Source: Prevotella sp.
GTDB taxonomy: Bacteria; Bacteroidota; Bacteroidia; Bacteroidales; Muribaculaceae
Length of the DNA: 32,288 bases
Assembly (NCBI GenBank): GCA_023666665.1
Contig: JAMPBN010000013.1
Span: 1 to 32,288, forward strand
Reading direction: 5' to 3'
In this document: positions 17,701 to 24,321 of the stretch, piece by piece
Layout of the letters: the number at the start of each line of letters is the position of its first letter
How positions within the stretch are numbered: position 1 is the stretch's first letter
The notes under the pieces: model-generated
What the model saw: the letters and a program-made list of their open reading frames with translations, nothing else
Databases searched by the model: none
What the model was told of the DNA's origin: nothing
Position numbers and translations under genes: made by a program

Positions 17701-18111
17701 GAAGTCTACACATTCTATGCCGCGCCGTTCCACGTAGTTACAATTAAGAGCGTTGACACTAACGGCAGCACCCTCTCTACCGAGAGCCGCTATGCCGCCC
17801 ACGGCGAGACTTTCGTCGTAGGCATCCCCTACCGCGCCGGCTATACGTTCTCCGAAGTCCGGGGAGCCGAGAGCCTTACCGACATCACCGGCGACGTGGA
17901 GGTAACGCTCGTTTACTCTTCCGACGCGCAATCCGAGCCTGACCCCGAACCTGACCCCACTCCCGGCGGAGATGACGAGCAAGACTCAATTGACGAGCTG
18001 CTCACTTCCCTCGTCTCACTCCCCGCAGTCTACGACCTCCAAGGTCGCCGCATTACAAACCCCGGGCGCGGAGTTTACATTATCAACAACCGCAAAGTTT
18101 TGATTAAATAA
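14791..18111 (+). CDS. Beta-N-acetylhexosaminidase, GH20 (copy 3, multimodular, T9SS tail)
   Basis: The 1106-residue enzyme has a signal peptide (MKIKALIAAALIALTASA), GH20b (about 20-145) and a GH20 barrel (about 148-550) with HWHLADDQGWR and HLGGDECP; the catalytic pair is Asp327-Glu328. The usual PEVDMPGH segment reads PEVEFPGH here, an Asp-to-Glu change relative to copies 1 and 2. After a proline- and glutamate-rich linker (about 553-566), the C-terminal half holds modules resembling those at the end of copy 1 (AYLIRDAHSDRNAW; YKVKNLATETYVAQL), then an acidic DPEPDPEPDPTP-like linker and the short T9SS tail (VYDLQGRRI, then GVYIINNRKVLIK). It follows copy 2 by 33 bp and presumably shares its promoter. 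Likely surface-exposed hexosaminidase. Confidence 0.92.
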   Translation: MKIKALIAAALIALTASAEDAFINLTPTPKSMTVGEGQFVLAKGFGVDAAGHDAEVDKFLADINRATGLEATKTNNNGVIRILDVDCAPAHFGLTVNADGVTIECASDEGLYYAFQTIKKLLPANVMAGVREEKEYALPVLTISDEPRFEYRGFMLDVSRHFFPVADIKRMLDVMSYYKMNKFHWHLADDQGWRIEMPQYPRLTTVGATAGDTRIVDMYTKTEYWLNKSYGPYYYTQEELRDVVEYAAERHIDIIPEVEFPGHFSAVMAAYPEFSLNPSGNHSVAVSGGVYGDVMNLANPGAIKFAEDVIDLLCDIFPSDLIHLGGDECPDGGWVKIDNNGNVTGGNEECIAMYKREGCTSPRQLQSILTKHLADYAATKGRTIGVWNESISAGGTDENLMKQTGATIWCWTGADAAVNKAVDLGLPAIYTPISKTGDRKGSFYINRSQDPNDPPANGYKCDDVKSVYNTDAFTTKSLRDHPELCYGVQGTFWCERVAYREYLEYLALPRLLAIAEIGWTAEANKDWESFQKRMSADRELLDYNDYKYSTYHMLDLEAETPATPEPLEAFEEGETYMFVNFAADFLGNQLADNGNGATVHVASPAWGNTLWRVAKSTANANGSYDIQLVNAATGKALSSVGAASGREAKPVNLGADAATVKVVRTTVNGGLCCTLSIGDDVMWTSPNGTIRAGESISESGVSPQQGSVWNYVKAAAREYVAVTAEGTELFRGTRSIPAAQIGSPELFAPEIKNYTIKDIKEQEGKFVCTYEKTAKSVTVKAVTESGAIIAEECETYALNVEPTISAPEIDGFTFVSLSQAVTDDAGDVTVTATYSTTAQLGAKEPAEAVTSIQPGGAYLIRDAHSDRNAWRCATTVGTVNGTKVASNLSPIFTWTFEGADGNYKVKNLATETYVAQLERSTTAKLNASGASFTWTYDTDHWNVKGANGMYWDGLDNLDLVGWNGGTGHPIEVYTFYAAPFHVVTIKSVDTNGSTLSTESRYAAHGETFVVGIPYRAGYTFSEVRGAESLTDITGDVEVTLVYSSDAQSEPDPEPDPTPGGDDEQDSIDELLTSLVSLPAVYDLQGRRITNPGRGVYIINNRKVLIK

Positions 18112-18143
18112 TTTGCTAAGTTGGAGGAAAAGCACTAACTTTG
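18112..18143 (+). promoter_or_regulatory. Promoter of the TPR gene and perhaps the pfkA-tsaE run
   Basis: TTTG at 18112-18115 starts directly after the stop codon of GH20 copy 3. TAACTTTG at 18136-18143 follows with a 20-bp spacer, a full consensus match. The ATG at 18177 is 33 nt downstream of the -7 element. Confidence 0.78.
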
Positions 18144-18176
18144 CGGCTCAAAAAGAACAGAAAATAACCCCTTACT

Positions 18177-18827
18177 ATGTCAGACAAAAACCAAATCCTC
18201 CCCGAGGAGGAAACCAACGTAAAGACTGAAAACAAAGCCCGCACCATTATGATGTGGTGCAGCATAGTAGTAGCCATTGTGGTAATCGGCGTTCTCTGCT
18301 ACATCTACCTCTATAAGCAACCGGCCGTGCAGAAAGCCAACGAAGCCATTGGCGAGGCTGACCGCATTGCAATGTTTGAGAACAACGATTCCACGGCCCT
18401 TGCCGCATATGAAGCCGTTGCCAACGACTACGGTTTTGATGCCGGCAACCGCGCAAAACTCGAAGCCGCCATTATGCTCTATCAGCAGGGCGACTACCAA
18501 AAGGCTCTTGACTACGTCAGCAAATATGACAACACCGACGACGTGATTGCCCCCCTGGCCCTCGGCCTCAAGGGCGACTGCCTCGTTAACCTCGACCGCA
18601 ACGCCGATGCCGTCAAGGCTTTCAAGAAAGCTATCAGCCAAAGCGATAACAACCCTCAGCTCGTTCCTTACTTCCTCCAGAAGCTCGCAACCATTTACAG
18701 CGCAGAGGGCAACTATGCCGAGGCCGTGAAGTCCTACAAGGAAATCGAAAATAAATATCCTTACTACGCTCAGCGCGCTGCCATTGAGGGCCTGCGCATT
18801 CAAGCTGAAGCTCTTCAAGGCAAATAA
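18177..18827 (+). CDS. Membrane-anchored TPR protein
   Basis: The 216-residue protein has a charged cytosolic N-terminus, one transmembrane helix (about residues 24-46) and a helical repeat region facing the periplasm. Tetratricopeptide units are visible around AIMLYQQGDYQKALDYVSKY, then DCLVNLDRNADAVKAFKKAI, then IYSAEGNYAEAVKSYKEI. The topology resembles YfgM-like ancillary proteins that assist envelope protein biogenesis, but that is only an analogy. It has its own promoter and is separated from pfkA by a repeat-rich hairpin. No catalytic motif is present. Confidence 0.85.
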   Translation: MSDKNQILPEEETNVKTENKARTIMMWCSIVVAIVVIGVLCYIYLYKQPAVQKANEAIGEADRIAMFENNDSTALAAYEAVANDYGFDAGNRAKLEAAIMLYQQGDYQKALDYVSKYDNTDDVIAPLALGLKGDCLVNLDRNADAVKAFKKAISQSDNNPQLVPYFLQKLATIYSAEGNYAEAVKSYKEIENKYPYYAQRAAIEGLRIQAEALQGK

Positions 18828-18830
18828 TTC

Positions 18831-18850
18831 GCGCTTCGCGCTCATTTTTT
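18831..18850 (+). terminator. Possible weak terminator after the TPR gene
   Basis: A 4-bp all-GC stem (gcgc at 18831-18834 and 18838-18841, loop ttc) is followed after three bases by six T residues. The sequence also reads as a tandem TTCGCGC heptamer (18828-18841). The short stem makes efficient termination doubtful. Confidence 0.35.
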
Positions 18851-18854
18851 CAAA

Positions 18855-18930
18855 AGTGGCGGAGTGGCACAGTGGCAAAGTGTCCGCCACTCTGTCACTC
18901 CGCCACTAACCACTCCGCCACCGCGCCACT
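18855..18930. repeat. Octamer-phased AGTGGC repeat forming a long hairpin
   Basis: The left arm consists of tandem octamers beginning AGTGGC (at 18855, 18863 and 18871). The right part consists of complementary ...GCCACT and CACTCCGCCA units up to 18930. A 12-bp perfect stem (18855-18866 with 18896-18907) is extended inward by an interrupted 8-bp stem (18869-18876 with 18886-18889 and 18892-18895) around a 9-nt loop. It ends 3 bp before the pfkA start codon. It has no T run, so RNA processing, stabilisation, or a dispersed repeat element are all possible. Confidence 0.7.
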
Positions 18931-18933
18931 AAA

Positions 18934-19911
18934 ATGGAAATAAAATGCATCGGCATACTCACCTCCGGAGGTGATGCCCCCGGAATGAACGCAGCAATTC
19001 GCGCCGTGACCCGTTCGGCCATCTACAACGGCTTTAAGGTCAAGGGCATATATCGCGGCTACAAAGGCCTGCTCACCGACGAAATTGAAGACTTCAAGAC
19101 CCAAAACGTCAGCAACATCATTCAAGCCGGCGGCACCATTCTGAAAACCGCCCGCTGCAAGGAGTTTCAAACTCCCGAAGGCCGCCAGTTGGCTTACGAT
19201 ACCCTCAAGCGCCACGAAATCGACGCCCTCGTGGTAATCGGCGGCGACGGTTCGCTGACCGGCGCGCGCATCTTTGCCAACGAGTTTAACTTCCCCTGCA
19301 TCGGCCTGCCCGGCACAATCGACAACGACCTCTACGGCACCGACAAAACCATTGGCTACGACACGGCGTTAAACACTATAATGGAATGCGTCGATAAAAT
19401 CCGCGACACCGCAACGAGCCACGAGCGCCTGTTCTTCATCGAAGTGATGGGCCGCGACGCCGGCTTCCTTGCTCTCAACGGTGCAATTGCCACCGGAGCC
19501 GAGGCCGCCATTATCCCCGAAATATCCACAGAGGTTGACCAACTCGGCGAACTCATTCAAAACGGCTTCCGCAAAAGCAAAAACTCCAGCATAGTACTCG
19601 TGGCCGAAAGCCCCGTGACCGGCGGAGCCATGGGCCTGGCCGAGCGCGTGAAAAACGAGTTCCCGGCCTACGACGTGCGCGTGTCGATTCTCGGCCACCT
19701 GCAGCGCGGCGGCTCTCCCACGGCCACCGACCGCATCCTTGCCTCCCGCATGGGCGCAGCAGCCATTGACGCTCTGATGGAAGACCAGCGCAACGTGATG
19801 ATTGGAATTCAAAACGATCAGATTGTCTACGTTCCCTTCTCCAAGGCTATCAAAAACGACAAGCCCATTGACCGCTCTCTGCTCGAAACTCTCAGAAGAC
19901 TCTCTATTTAA
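18934..19911 (+). CDS. pfkA: ATP-dependent 6-phosphofructokinase
   Basis: The 325-residue cytosolic enzyme phosphorylates fructose 6-phosphate to fructose 1,6-bisphosphate in glycolysis. It matches the length of bacterial PfkA (about 320 residues). Motifs: [17 protein letters not shown] at residues 8-24, GGDGSLTGA at 103-111, and [10 protein letters not shown] at 126-135 with the catalytic Asp130. Gly106 in GGDG and Gly127 before TIDND are the residues associated with ATP use; pyrophosphate-dependent enzymes carry Asp and Lys there. [10 protein letters not shown] and [13 protein letters not shown] are also present. The start is 3 bp after a repeat hairpin and lacks any Shine-Dalgarno, which is normal for the phylum. 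It is followed 20 bp later by an FKBP gene. Confidence 0.96.
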   Translation: MEIKCIGILTSGGDAPGMNAAIRAVTRSAIYNGFKVKGIYRGYKGLLTDEIEDFKTQNVSNIIQAGGTILKTARCKEFQTPEGRQLAYDTLKRHEIDALVVIGGDGSLTGARIFANEFNFPCIGLPGTIDNDLYGTDKTIGYDTALNTIMECVDKIRDTATSHERLFFIEVMGRDAGFLALNGAIATGAEAAIIPEISTEVDQLGELIQNGFRKSKNSSIVLVAESPVTGGAMGLAERVKNEFPAYDVRVSILGHLQRGGSPTATDRILASRMGAAAIDALMEDQRNVMIGIQNDQIVYVPFSKAIKNDKPIDRSLLETLRRLSI

Positions 19912-19931
19912 CAAAGACCTTATAACCAAAT

Positions 19932-20549
19932 ATGACCCAATTAGAAAAAATCAGCTATGCTCTCGGCATGAGTATGGCAAACAATTTCCGCTCGTCGGGC
20001 ATTAAAGAACTCGATGTCAAGCAATTTGCCGACGGACTTCAAGCCGCATTCAACGGCGGCGAACTTCAAATGAGCTACGACGACGCTAAAACCGTCATCC
20101 GCGAATACTTCACCAAAATGGAGCAGGAGATGCAAGCCGCCGCTCAAGCAGCCGCTCAGGTTAACGAAGCAGCCGGCAAGAGCCACCTCGAAGCCAATGG
20201 CAAGCGCCCCGAAGTGGTAACCACCCCCTCCGGTCTGCAATACGAAGTGCTTGTTGAAGGCAACGGCCCCAAACCCACCGCACAGAGCCAGGTCAAGGTG
20301 CACTACGAAGGTCGCCTCATTGACGGCACCGTGTTCGACAGCTCCATTGAGCGTGGCGAACCCGCCACCTTCGGCGTAACCCAGGTAATTCCCGGATGGG
20401 TTGAAGCCCTCCAGCTGATGAAAGCCGGCTCAAAATGGCGCCTGCACATCCCCTCAAACCTTGCTTACGGTCCCCAAGGTGCCGGCGGCGTTATCGGCCC
20501 GAATTCAACCCTTATTTTTGACGTGGAACTCCTCGAAGTACTCAACTGA
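19932..20549 (+). CDS. FKBP-type peptidyl-prolyl isomerase (Mip/FkpA-like)
   Basis: The 205-residue protein has an N-terminal helical FKBP_N dimerisation domain (residues 1-80; QLEKISYALGMSMANNFRS), an Ala/Gln-rich connecting helix, and a C-terminal FKBP domain (about 95-205). The active-site residues are in place: VHYEGRLIDGTVFDSS (Tyr125, Phe135, Asp136), VIPGWVEAL (Trp156), IPSNLAYG (Tyr179). It accelerates proline isomerisation in protein folding. No signal peptide is evident, unlike FkpA, so a cytosolic location is likely. The gene is 2 bp upstream of a divergent paralogue. Confidence 0.93.
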   Translation: MTQLEKISYALGMSMANNFRSSGIKELDVKQFADGLQAAFNGGELQMSYDDAKTVIREYFTKMEQEMQAAAQAAAQVNEAAGKSHLEANGKRPEVVTTPSGLQYEVLVEGNGPKPTAQSQVKVHYEGRLIDGTVFDSSIERGEPATFGVTQVIPGWVEALQLMKAGSKWRLHIPSNLAYGPQGAGGVIGPNSTLIFDVELLEVLN

Positions 20550-20551
20550 TT

Positions 20552-21457
20552 ATGAAGAAACTCACTATTCTTGCAGCAGCCGCACTTGCTCTTACCGGCT
20601 GCCAGAAAGCTCCCCAACACGAGTCGCTCACCGACCTGCTCAACCAAAACCTTGAACGCGCCACCACGTTTGAAGACTCCATCATAGCCATTGACGGCGC
20701 ATTCATTGGCGGCGCATTTGCCTCGCAGATTCCTATGCAGGGCATCGAGAACCCCGACCGCAACGAGATGCTGCGCGGATTGCGCACCGTGCTCGGCTCC
20801 GATTCCGAAAATGCCAGCTACCTTGCCGGCATCGCTATGGGAATGCAGGTAATCAATATCTACAAAGACCTCAGCGAAGAAGAACCCCTGAGCAAGGAAA
20901 AATTCTTTGCCGCCGTGGCTCAGGCATTCCGTCTGGACTCAATCTCACGCGAGGAACTGCAGGAGCTGCAGCCCCGGTTCCAGGAAACCTTCAACCTGGT
21001 CAAGGAGCAAGCCCAAAAGCGCAAAGAAGCTGAAGTATTCAAGACTCCTGCCGCCGTGCAAAACCGCATGATGGGCGAAGCCGTGGCCGAAAAATATCAG
21101 GCAAATCCCGAATTTACCGCCGTGGGCGAACAGGGCTTGATGAAAAAGACAATCACCCCCGGCGACGGCAAGATTATCAACCCCAACACCATCATCGTGG
21201 CCTCCGCGACCGAAAACCACGCCGACTCCAAACACCTTATCCGCTCCTTGGGCGACACCCCCATGTATGCCGGCCGCCCAAGCCAGCCCATACTTGCCGG
21301 GGTCATCCCCTTTATGTCGGTGGGTGAAACAGCAGAGTTCTTCGTGCCCTACGAGCTGGCCTACGGCATTTTGGGCAACGAAAACATTGGCGTGGGACCC
21401 TGCGAAGCCGTACTCTGCACGGTGACCGTAAAACCCTACGCTTCCTCTGAGGAATGA
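20552..21457 (+). CDS. Degenerate FKBP-family lipoprotein
   Basis: The 301-residue protein has a lipoprotein signal peptide with lipobox LTGC (Cys17), and an FKBP_N-like helical region in the first two thirds (YLAGIAMGMQVI; LQPRFQETFNLVKEQAQKRK). The C-terminal domain keeps the FKBP framework (PILAGVIPFMSVGETAEFFVPYELAYG spans about residues 249-275) but lacks the VHYEGRL...FDSS strand pair that contributes the active-site Tyr, Phe and Asp. It therefore probably works as a chaperone-like or dimerising partner rather than an isomerase. That is inference. It lies 2 bp after the active FKBP gene and overlaps gldE by 4 bp. Confidence 0.82.
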   Translation: MKKLTILAAAALALTGCQKAPQHESLTDLLNQNLERATTFEDSIIAIDGAFIGGAFASQIPMQGIENPDRNEMLRGLRTVLGSDSENASYLAGIAMGMQVINIYKDLSEEEPLSKEKFFAAVAQAFRLDSISREELQELQPRFQETFNLVKEQAQKRKEAEVFKTPAAVQNRMMGEAVAEKYQANPEFTAVGEQGLMKKTITPGDGKIINPNTIIVASATENHADSKHLIRSLGDTPMYAGRPSQPILAGVIPFMSVGETAEFFVPYELAYGILGNENIGVGPCEAVLCTVTVKPYASSEE

Positions 21458-22737
21458 CCGCCGGTGAGATAACATCCCTGGTTATTGCCCTGCTCGGGCT
21501 GGTATTTTCGGGCTTCGTGTCGGGCAGTGAAATCGCCTACTTTTCACTGACGCGCCATATGCTCGACGAAGCAGACGAGACCGACGGCCCCGAGCGCAAC
21601 GCCCCGGTGCGTAAACTACTGCGCCAACCGGAGCGTTTGCTTGCCACCATACTGATTGCCAACAACATGGTCAACATCACCATAGTAGTGTTGACTAACT
21701 ATGCCCTCGGCCCGATATTCTCCGGTTTGGGCGCAGTGTTGAGTTTCGTGCTGCAATCGGTTATCCTTACTTTCCTGATTCTTCTTTTCGGCGAGATAAT
21801 GCCGAAACTCGCCGCGCAGACCCATCCACTGGCGTGGGCGCGGGTCACTACGCGCTCCTGGCGCTTCCTGATGACGCTGCTGCGCCCGTTCAGCGCCCTG
21901 CTGGTGCGTTCATCGTCGATAGTACACCGCGTAGTGGTGAAAAAGCCGCAAAACATCTCTGCCGATGAACTTTCGCAGGCTCTTGAATTGACCGACGTTG
22001 AGAAGCGCGACGACTCGCGCCTGCTGCAGGAGATTTTGCGCTTTGGCGACACCACGGCCTCCGAGGTCATGACCCCGCGAGTTGACATCACCGACATCAG
22101 CATTGACTCCACTTTCGACGAAGTGATGCAAGTGGTCCTCGAATCGGGCTACGCACGCATCCCCGTCTACGAAACCACCCAAGACAATATTCGCGGCATA
22201 CTCTACGCCCGCGACCTGCTCCCCTACGTTGAGCAACGTGCCGCATCATTCCGCTGGCAGAGCCTGCTGCGCGATGCCTATTTCGTGCCCGAGTCGCGAA
22301 TGATCGACGACCTGCTCGAAGACTTCCGCCGCCGCAAGGTGCACATGGCCATTGTGGTCGACGAGTTTGGCGGCACCCAGGGAATCGTAACCCTCGAAGA
22401 CGTGCTCGAAGAGATAGTCGGCGACATTGACGACGAATACGACGAAGAAGAAAAAAACTACCGCCGACTGCCCGACGACACGTTTATTTTCGAGGGGAAG
22501 ACGCTGCTCAACGACTTCTTCCGCATCACCGAGCAGGAAGACGTTGCCGAGGAACTCTACGGCCCGGTGATGGAAGACTGCGAAACCCTTGCCGGAATGC
22601 TCCTGGCCATCAAAGGCGACTTTCCGCGCGAAAAGGAGAGCCTGGTCTATGGCCGCTGCCGCTTCCTGGTGCTCGACATCTCGGCCCACCGCATTGCCAG
22701 TGTACGCGTCAAAGTCTTCCCCGAAGTGCAGCAATGA
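21454..22737 (+). CDS. gldE: GldE-like CBS-domain membrane protein
   Basis: The 427-residue inner-membrane protein belongs to the CNNM/CorC-like (DUF21-CBS-CorC_HlyC) family. The DUF21 membrane domain (about 1-190) opens with SGFVSGSEIAYFSLTRHML. Two CBS domains follow (MTPRVDITDI at about 205; IDDLLEDFRRRKVHMAIVVDEFGG at about 285) with the linker TLEDVLEEIVGDIDDEYD. A CorC_HlyC domain ends the protein. The gene directly after it encodes a GldD-like lipoprotein with a 4-bp overlap, the arrangement expected for gldE-gldD; GldE was defined in flavobacterial gliding, but orthologues occur in non-gliding Bacteroidales with T9SS. ATGA overlaps on both sides imply translational coupling. Confidence 0.88.
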   Translation: MTAGEITSLVIALLGLVFSGFVSGSEIAYFSLTRHMLDEADETDGPERNAPVRKLLRQPERLLATILIANNMVNITIVVLTNYALGPIFSGLGAVLSFVLQSVILTFLILLFGEIMPKLAAQTHPLAWARVTTRSWRFLMTLLRPFSALLVRSSSIVHRVVVKKPQNISADELSQALELTDVEKRDDSRLLQEILRFGDTTASEVMTPRVDITDISIDSTFDEVMQVVLESGYARIPVYETTQDNIRGILYARDLLPYVEQRAASFRWQSLLRDAYFVPESRMIDDLLEDFRRRKVHMAIVVDEFGGTQGIVTLEDVLEEIVGDIDDEYDEEEKNYRRLPDDTFIFEGKTLLNDFFRITEQEDVAEELYGPVMEDCETLAGMLLAIKGDFPREKESLVYGRCRFLVLDISAHRIASVRVKVFPEVQQ

Positions 22738-23261
22738 AACACTCCGCGCCGATAATTCTGCTCCTTGCGGCAATTCTTGGCGGATGCACTGACCGCCGCC
22801 CAGCAGCGGTGCCGCGCCGTCAGGCTTATCCGCGCATTGAAACCTATCCGGCGGAGTATCACAGCGTCAGCCTGTCGGGCATTGACCTCAGAATTAACAA
22901 CAGCGCAGCTTATAGCGCCGGCGAAAACGGCTGGTTCAACATCTCCTACCCCGCATATGATGTCACCGTCAACGCCACCCTCTCGCCATATTCCCCGGAG
23001 GTGGTCATCAACCGCCTTGAACGCATTGACCGCAACCTTGGAGGCGCGGCTGCTCAGGTTGCCCGGCTCAGTCGGGGCATTGTAGTCGTAGCCCCCGGGG
23101 TTTTGCGCACCCCGGTGCAGTTTCTTGCCACCGACTCTGCCCGCTGGGTAATCAGCGGCGTTGCAGTCAGCAACTTTCCGCCCCAAACCGACCCCGATTC
23201 CGTGGCTCCGATAGTTGATGCCCTGGCCGCAGATATGACAATTCTCGTTAACAATCTATGA
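22734..23261 (+). CDS. gldD: GldD-like lipoprotein
   Basis: The 175-residue protein has a lipoprotein signal peptide (lipobox LGGC, Cys18) and the GldD pattern: a proline/arginine-rich start (PRRQAYPRIETYPAEYHS), GWFNISYPAYDVTVNATL, then PVQFLATDSARWVISGVAVS and a final helix SVAPIVDALAADM. GldD is an envelope lipoprotein required for gliding and secretion functions in flavobacteria; its molecular role is not well defined. It overlaps gldE upstream and the phosphopantetheinyl transferase gene downstream by 4 bp each. Assignment rests on motif pattern plus gldE adjacency. Confidence 0.87.
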   Translation: MKHSAPIILLLAAILGGCTDRRPAAVPRRQAYPRIETYPAEYHSVSLSGIDLRINNSAAYSAGENGWFNISYPAYDVTVNATLSPYSPEVVINRLERIDRNLGGAAAQVARLSRGIVVVAPGVLRTPVQFLATDSARWVISGVAVSNFPPQTDPDSVAPIVDALAADMTILVNNL

Positions 23262-23896
23262 TGGAAGTTCACATTGCCGAAGGAGGCCGACGCGCCGTTG
23301 AAAAACTCGTAGCCGAACAAGTCGGCCCCGAAATCCGCATTATCCACGTTGCCGACGGAGCGCCACTGTTGGTTGGCTCCCCGCTGCATATTTCCATATC
23401 CCACAGCCGCAATTTTGCCGCCATTGCCCTCGATGAGGACGTGCGCATCGGCATTGACATTGAGGAGCCGCGCCTGGAGCAGCTTCGTCGCGTGATTTCC
23501 AAGTTTCTGTTGCCCGAAGAGTTGCCCACCTGGGAGTCGCAGCTACTGCGTGCCTGGACGGCCAAGGAAGCCACTTTCAAGGCTGCCGCCGTGGCAGGGC
23601 TAACCATCGGCCGGATTTGCCTGAGCGAGGCCGACGTTGCCAAAGTGCCCGACGGCCGCAGCTTTCTTCTCGACTTCACCGAAACAGCACAATACACCGT
23701 GGCCACCGCCACTCCTCTAACCGCCGAAGCCATATATCAGCGCGGCAAGCGGCGTATGAAAGCCGGCAACCGGCCCGGCGCACTCAGCGACTTCAACCGC
23801 GCCGCAGCCCTCGATCCCGCAGGCCCCGGAGCCGCCGCCGCACAACATCTCACCAACATTTTCAATTTCTTTAACCCCGATATTTACAACCCATGA
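23258..23896 (+). CDS. 4'-phosphopantetheinyl transferase with fused TPR-like tail
   Basis: The 212-residue protein transfers the phosphopantetheine arm from CoA to a serine of carrier proteins. The Sfp/AcpT-type core spans about residues 25-150 and shows HISISHSRNFAAIAL, the metal-binding GIDIEEPR (Asp67, Glu69) and RAWTAKEATFKAAAV (Lys103, Glu104). From about residue 155 there is an extra 58-residue segment (EAIYQRGKRRMKAGNRPGAL, then SDFNRAAALDP) that reads as a TPR helix pair ending in FNFFNPDIYNP. I recall similar endings in separate small Bacteroidales proteins, so this may be a gene fusion. The core is shortened compared with full Sfp (about 220 residues). It overlaps gldD and tsaE by 4 bp each. 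The carrier-protein partner is not in the window. Confidence 0.85.
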   Translation: MMEVHIAEGGRRAVEKLVAEQVGPEIRIIHVADGAPLLVGSPLHISISHSRNFAAIALDEDVRIGIDIEEPRLEQLRRVISKFLLPEELPTWESQLLRAWTAKEATFKAAAVAGLTIGRICLSEADVAKVPDGRSFLLDFTETAQYTVATATPLTAEAIYQRGKRRMKAGNRPGALSDFNRAAALDPAGPGAAAAQHLTNIFNFFNPDIYNP

Positions 23897-24315
23897 ACTC
23901 CATAACAGTCAACTCGCTCGCCGAACTCCCCCAAGCCGCTAAAACCTTTATCAACACCATGGGTGACCGTACCGTGGTGGCTCTCCACGGCGAAATGGGA
24001 GCCGGAAAAACCACGTTTATCAACGCCCTCTGCCGCGAACTCGGCGTGGAAACCGACGCAACTACATCACCCACCTTTGCGCTTGTCAACGAATATCGTT
24101 CCGACACCACGGCCGAACTCATTTACCACTTCGACCTCTACCGCCTCGAGAGCCTCGACGAAGCCATTGACATGGGCATTGAAGACTACCTTGACTGCGG
24201 TGCCCTCTGCCTCATCGAGTGGCCCGACATAATCGACCCTATCCTCCCCTCCGACACCATCGACCTCACCATCACCGCCAACCCCGACTCATCCCGCACC
24301 CTCACCTGGAACTAA
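23893..24315 (+). CDS. tsaE: tRNA threonylcarbamoyladenosine biosynthesis ATPase TsaE
   Basis: The 140-residue cytosolic ATPase works with TsaB and TsaD to make the t6A37 modification on ANN-decoding tRNAs. Walker A is GEMGAGKTT (Lys39, Thr40); SPTFALVNEY, YHFDLYRL and LIEWPD are the other family signatures, and the length matches typical TsaE. It is the last gene of the coupled run and its stop is only 6 bp from the stop of the convergent WYL gene, with no hairpin terminator visible between them. Confidence 0.95.
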   Translation: MNSITVNSLAELPQAAKTFINTMGDRTVVALHGEMGAGKTTFINALCRELGVETDATTSPTFALVNEYRSDTTAELIYHFDLYRLESLDEAIDMGIEDYLDCGALCLIEWPDIIDPILPSDTIDLTITANPDSSRTLTWN

Positions 24316-24321
24316 GGGGGA

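Noticed and set aside
7953-18111. Classical polysaccharide utilisation locus
   Set aside because: No SusC/SusD pair, hybrid two-component regulator or ECF sigma/anti-sigma pair accompanies the GH20 genes in this window. The TonB-dependent receptor at 191 is of the smaller, non-SusC kind.
18855-18930. CRISPR-like array
   Set aside because: The units are 8 bp and contiguous with no spacers. The structure is a slippage-type inverted repeat.
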